Shown one piece after another: positions 13,275 to 13,292 of a stretch of DNA of 13,292 nt; position 1 is the first letter of the stretch; each line of letters opens with the position of its first letter. Under the pieces are notes generated by a model. The model was not told the origin of the DNA. It saw nothing but the letters and a program-made list of their open reading frames with translations, and searched no databases. The translations under genes were made by a program, and so were the position numbers. Origin of the DNA: Hyphomicrobiaceae bacterium (lineage in GTDB: Bacteria; Pseudomonadota; Alphaproteobacteria; Rhizobiales; HXMU1428-3); contig JANQQH010000402.1 of NCBI GenBank assembly GCA_028285025.1, positions 1 through 13,292 of the forward strand. Direction: 5' to 3'.

Positions 13275-13292
13275 TAAGGCTTATAAGCCTTA
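13275..13292. repeat. 18-bp perfect palindrome at the window edge
   Basis: TAAGGCTTATAAGCCTTA equals its own reverse complement and would fold as a seven-base-pair stem with a TATA loop. It touches the right edge, so a flanking T-run or longer arms cannot be excluded. It may be a second terminator element or an operator. Confidence 0.45.

Larger units (their letters stand above)
12888..13292. other. Gene-free spacer upstream of hflK, 405 bp, palindrome-rich
   Basis: No coding frame worth calling lies here. The hflK promoter must be in this stretch, but I could not fix good -35 and -10 boxes by eye. Instead it holds a 14-bp palindrome (12970-12983), an inverted repeat (13012-13029), an eight-base-pair hairpin (13152-13177), a terminator-like hairpin (13212-13243) and an 18-bp palindrome at the very edge (13275-13292). 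Confidence 0.55.

Overview
The window looks like chromosomal DNA from a fairly AT-rich alphaproteobacterium. The clues are the order hflK-hflC-DUF2065-Do-type protease, a DUF2062 membrane protein, a small Sel1-type protein and a HolC of alphaproteobacterial type. Hyphomicrobiales is my best guess, from the style of the small proteins, but this is inference from memory. I see no insertion sequence, phage gene, CRISPR array, tRNA or rRNA. Codon use looks even across the genes.

Layout, left to right. A DUF2062 gene runs off the left edge (minus strand). A 380-bp divergent spacer with several dyad symmetries follows, then an unrecognised secreted cysteine-rich protein with an 11-residue-repeat tail (plus) and a small Sel1-like protein (minus). 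A 550-bp very AT-rich spacer leads to a TetR-family regulator (plus). It converges on a compact minus-strand block holC - SAM methyltransferase - fetA - fetB. Upstream of holC lies hemN (minus), divergent from a coiled-coil, MscS-like membrane protein (plus) that ends at a very strong, probably two-way terminator. From the right come hflK, hflC, a DUF2065 gene and a DegP/DegQ-like protease, all minus strand. The last 405 bp have no gene but hold several palindromes and a terminator-like hairpin.

How the genes work together. HflK and HflC are SPFH proteins that form the large inner-membrane assembly around FtsH. With the periplasmic Do protease and the small DUF2065 membrane protein they make an envelope quality-control unit. 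FetA and FetB form an iron-export ABC transporter. HemN makes protoporphyrinogen precursors without oxygen, so low-oxygen growth is likely. HolC (clamp-loader chi subunit) and the methyltransferase are packed with fetAB but have no obvious functional link to iron. The MscS-like protein suggests envelope tension sensing.

Most of the window is ordinary core genome. The least explained parts are the secreted cysteine-rich protein with its 11-residue repeats, the apparent tandem duplication of the beta domain in the MscS-like protein, the FetA with no glutamine at the expected Q-loop position, and the dyad-rich spacers. Several start codons given here are shorter than the longest open frame; the reasons are in each entry.
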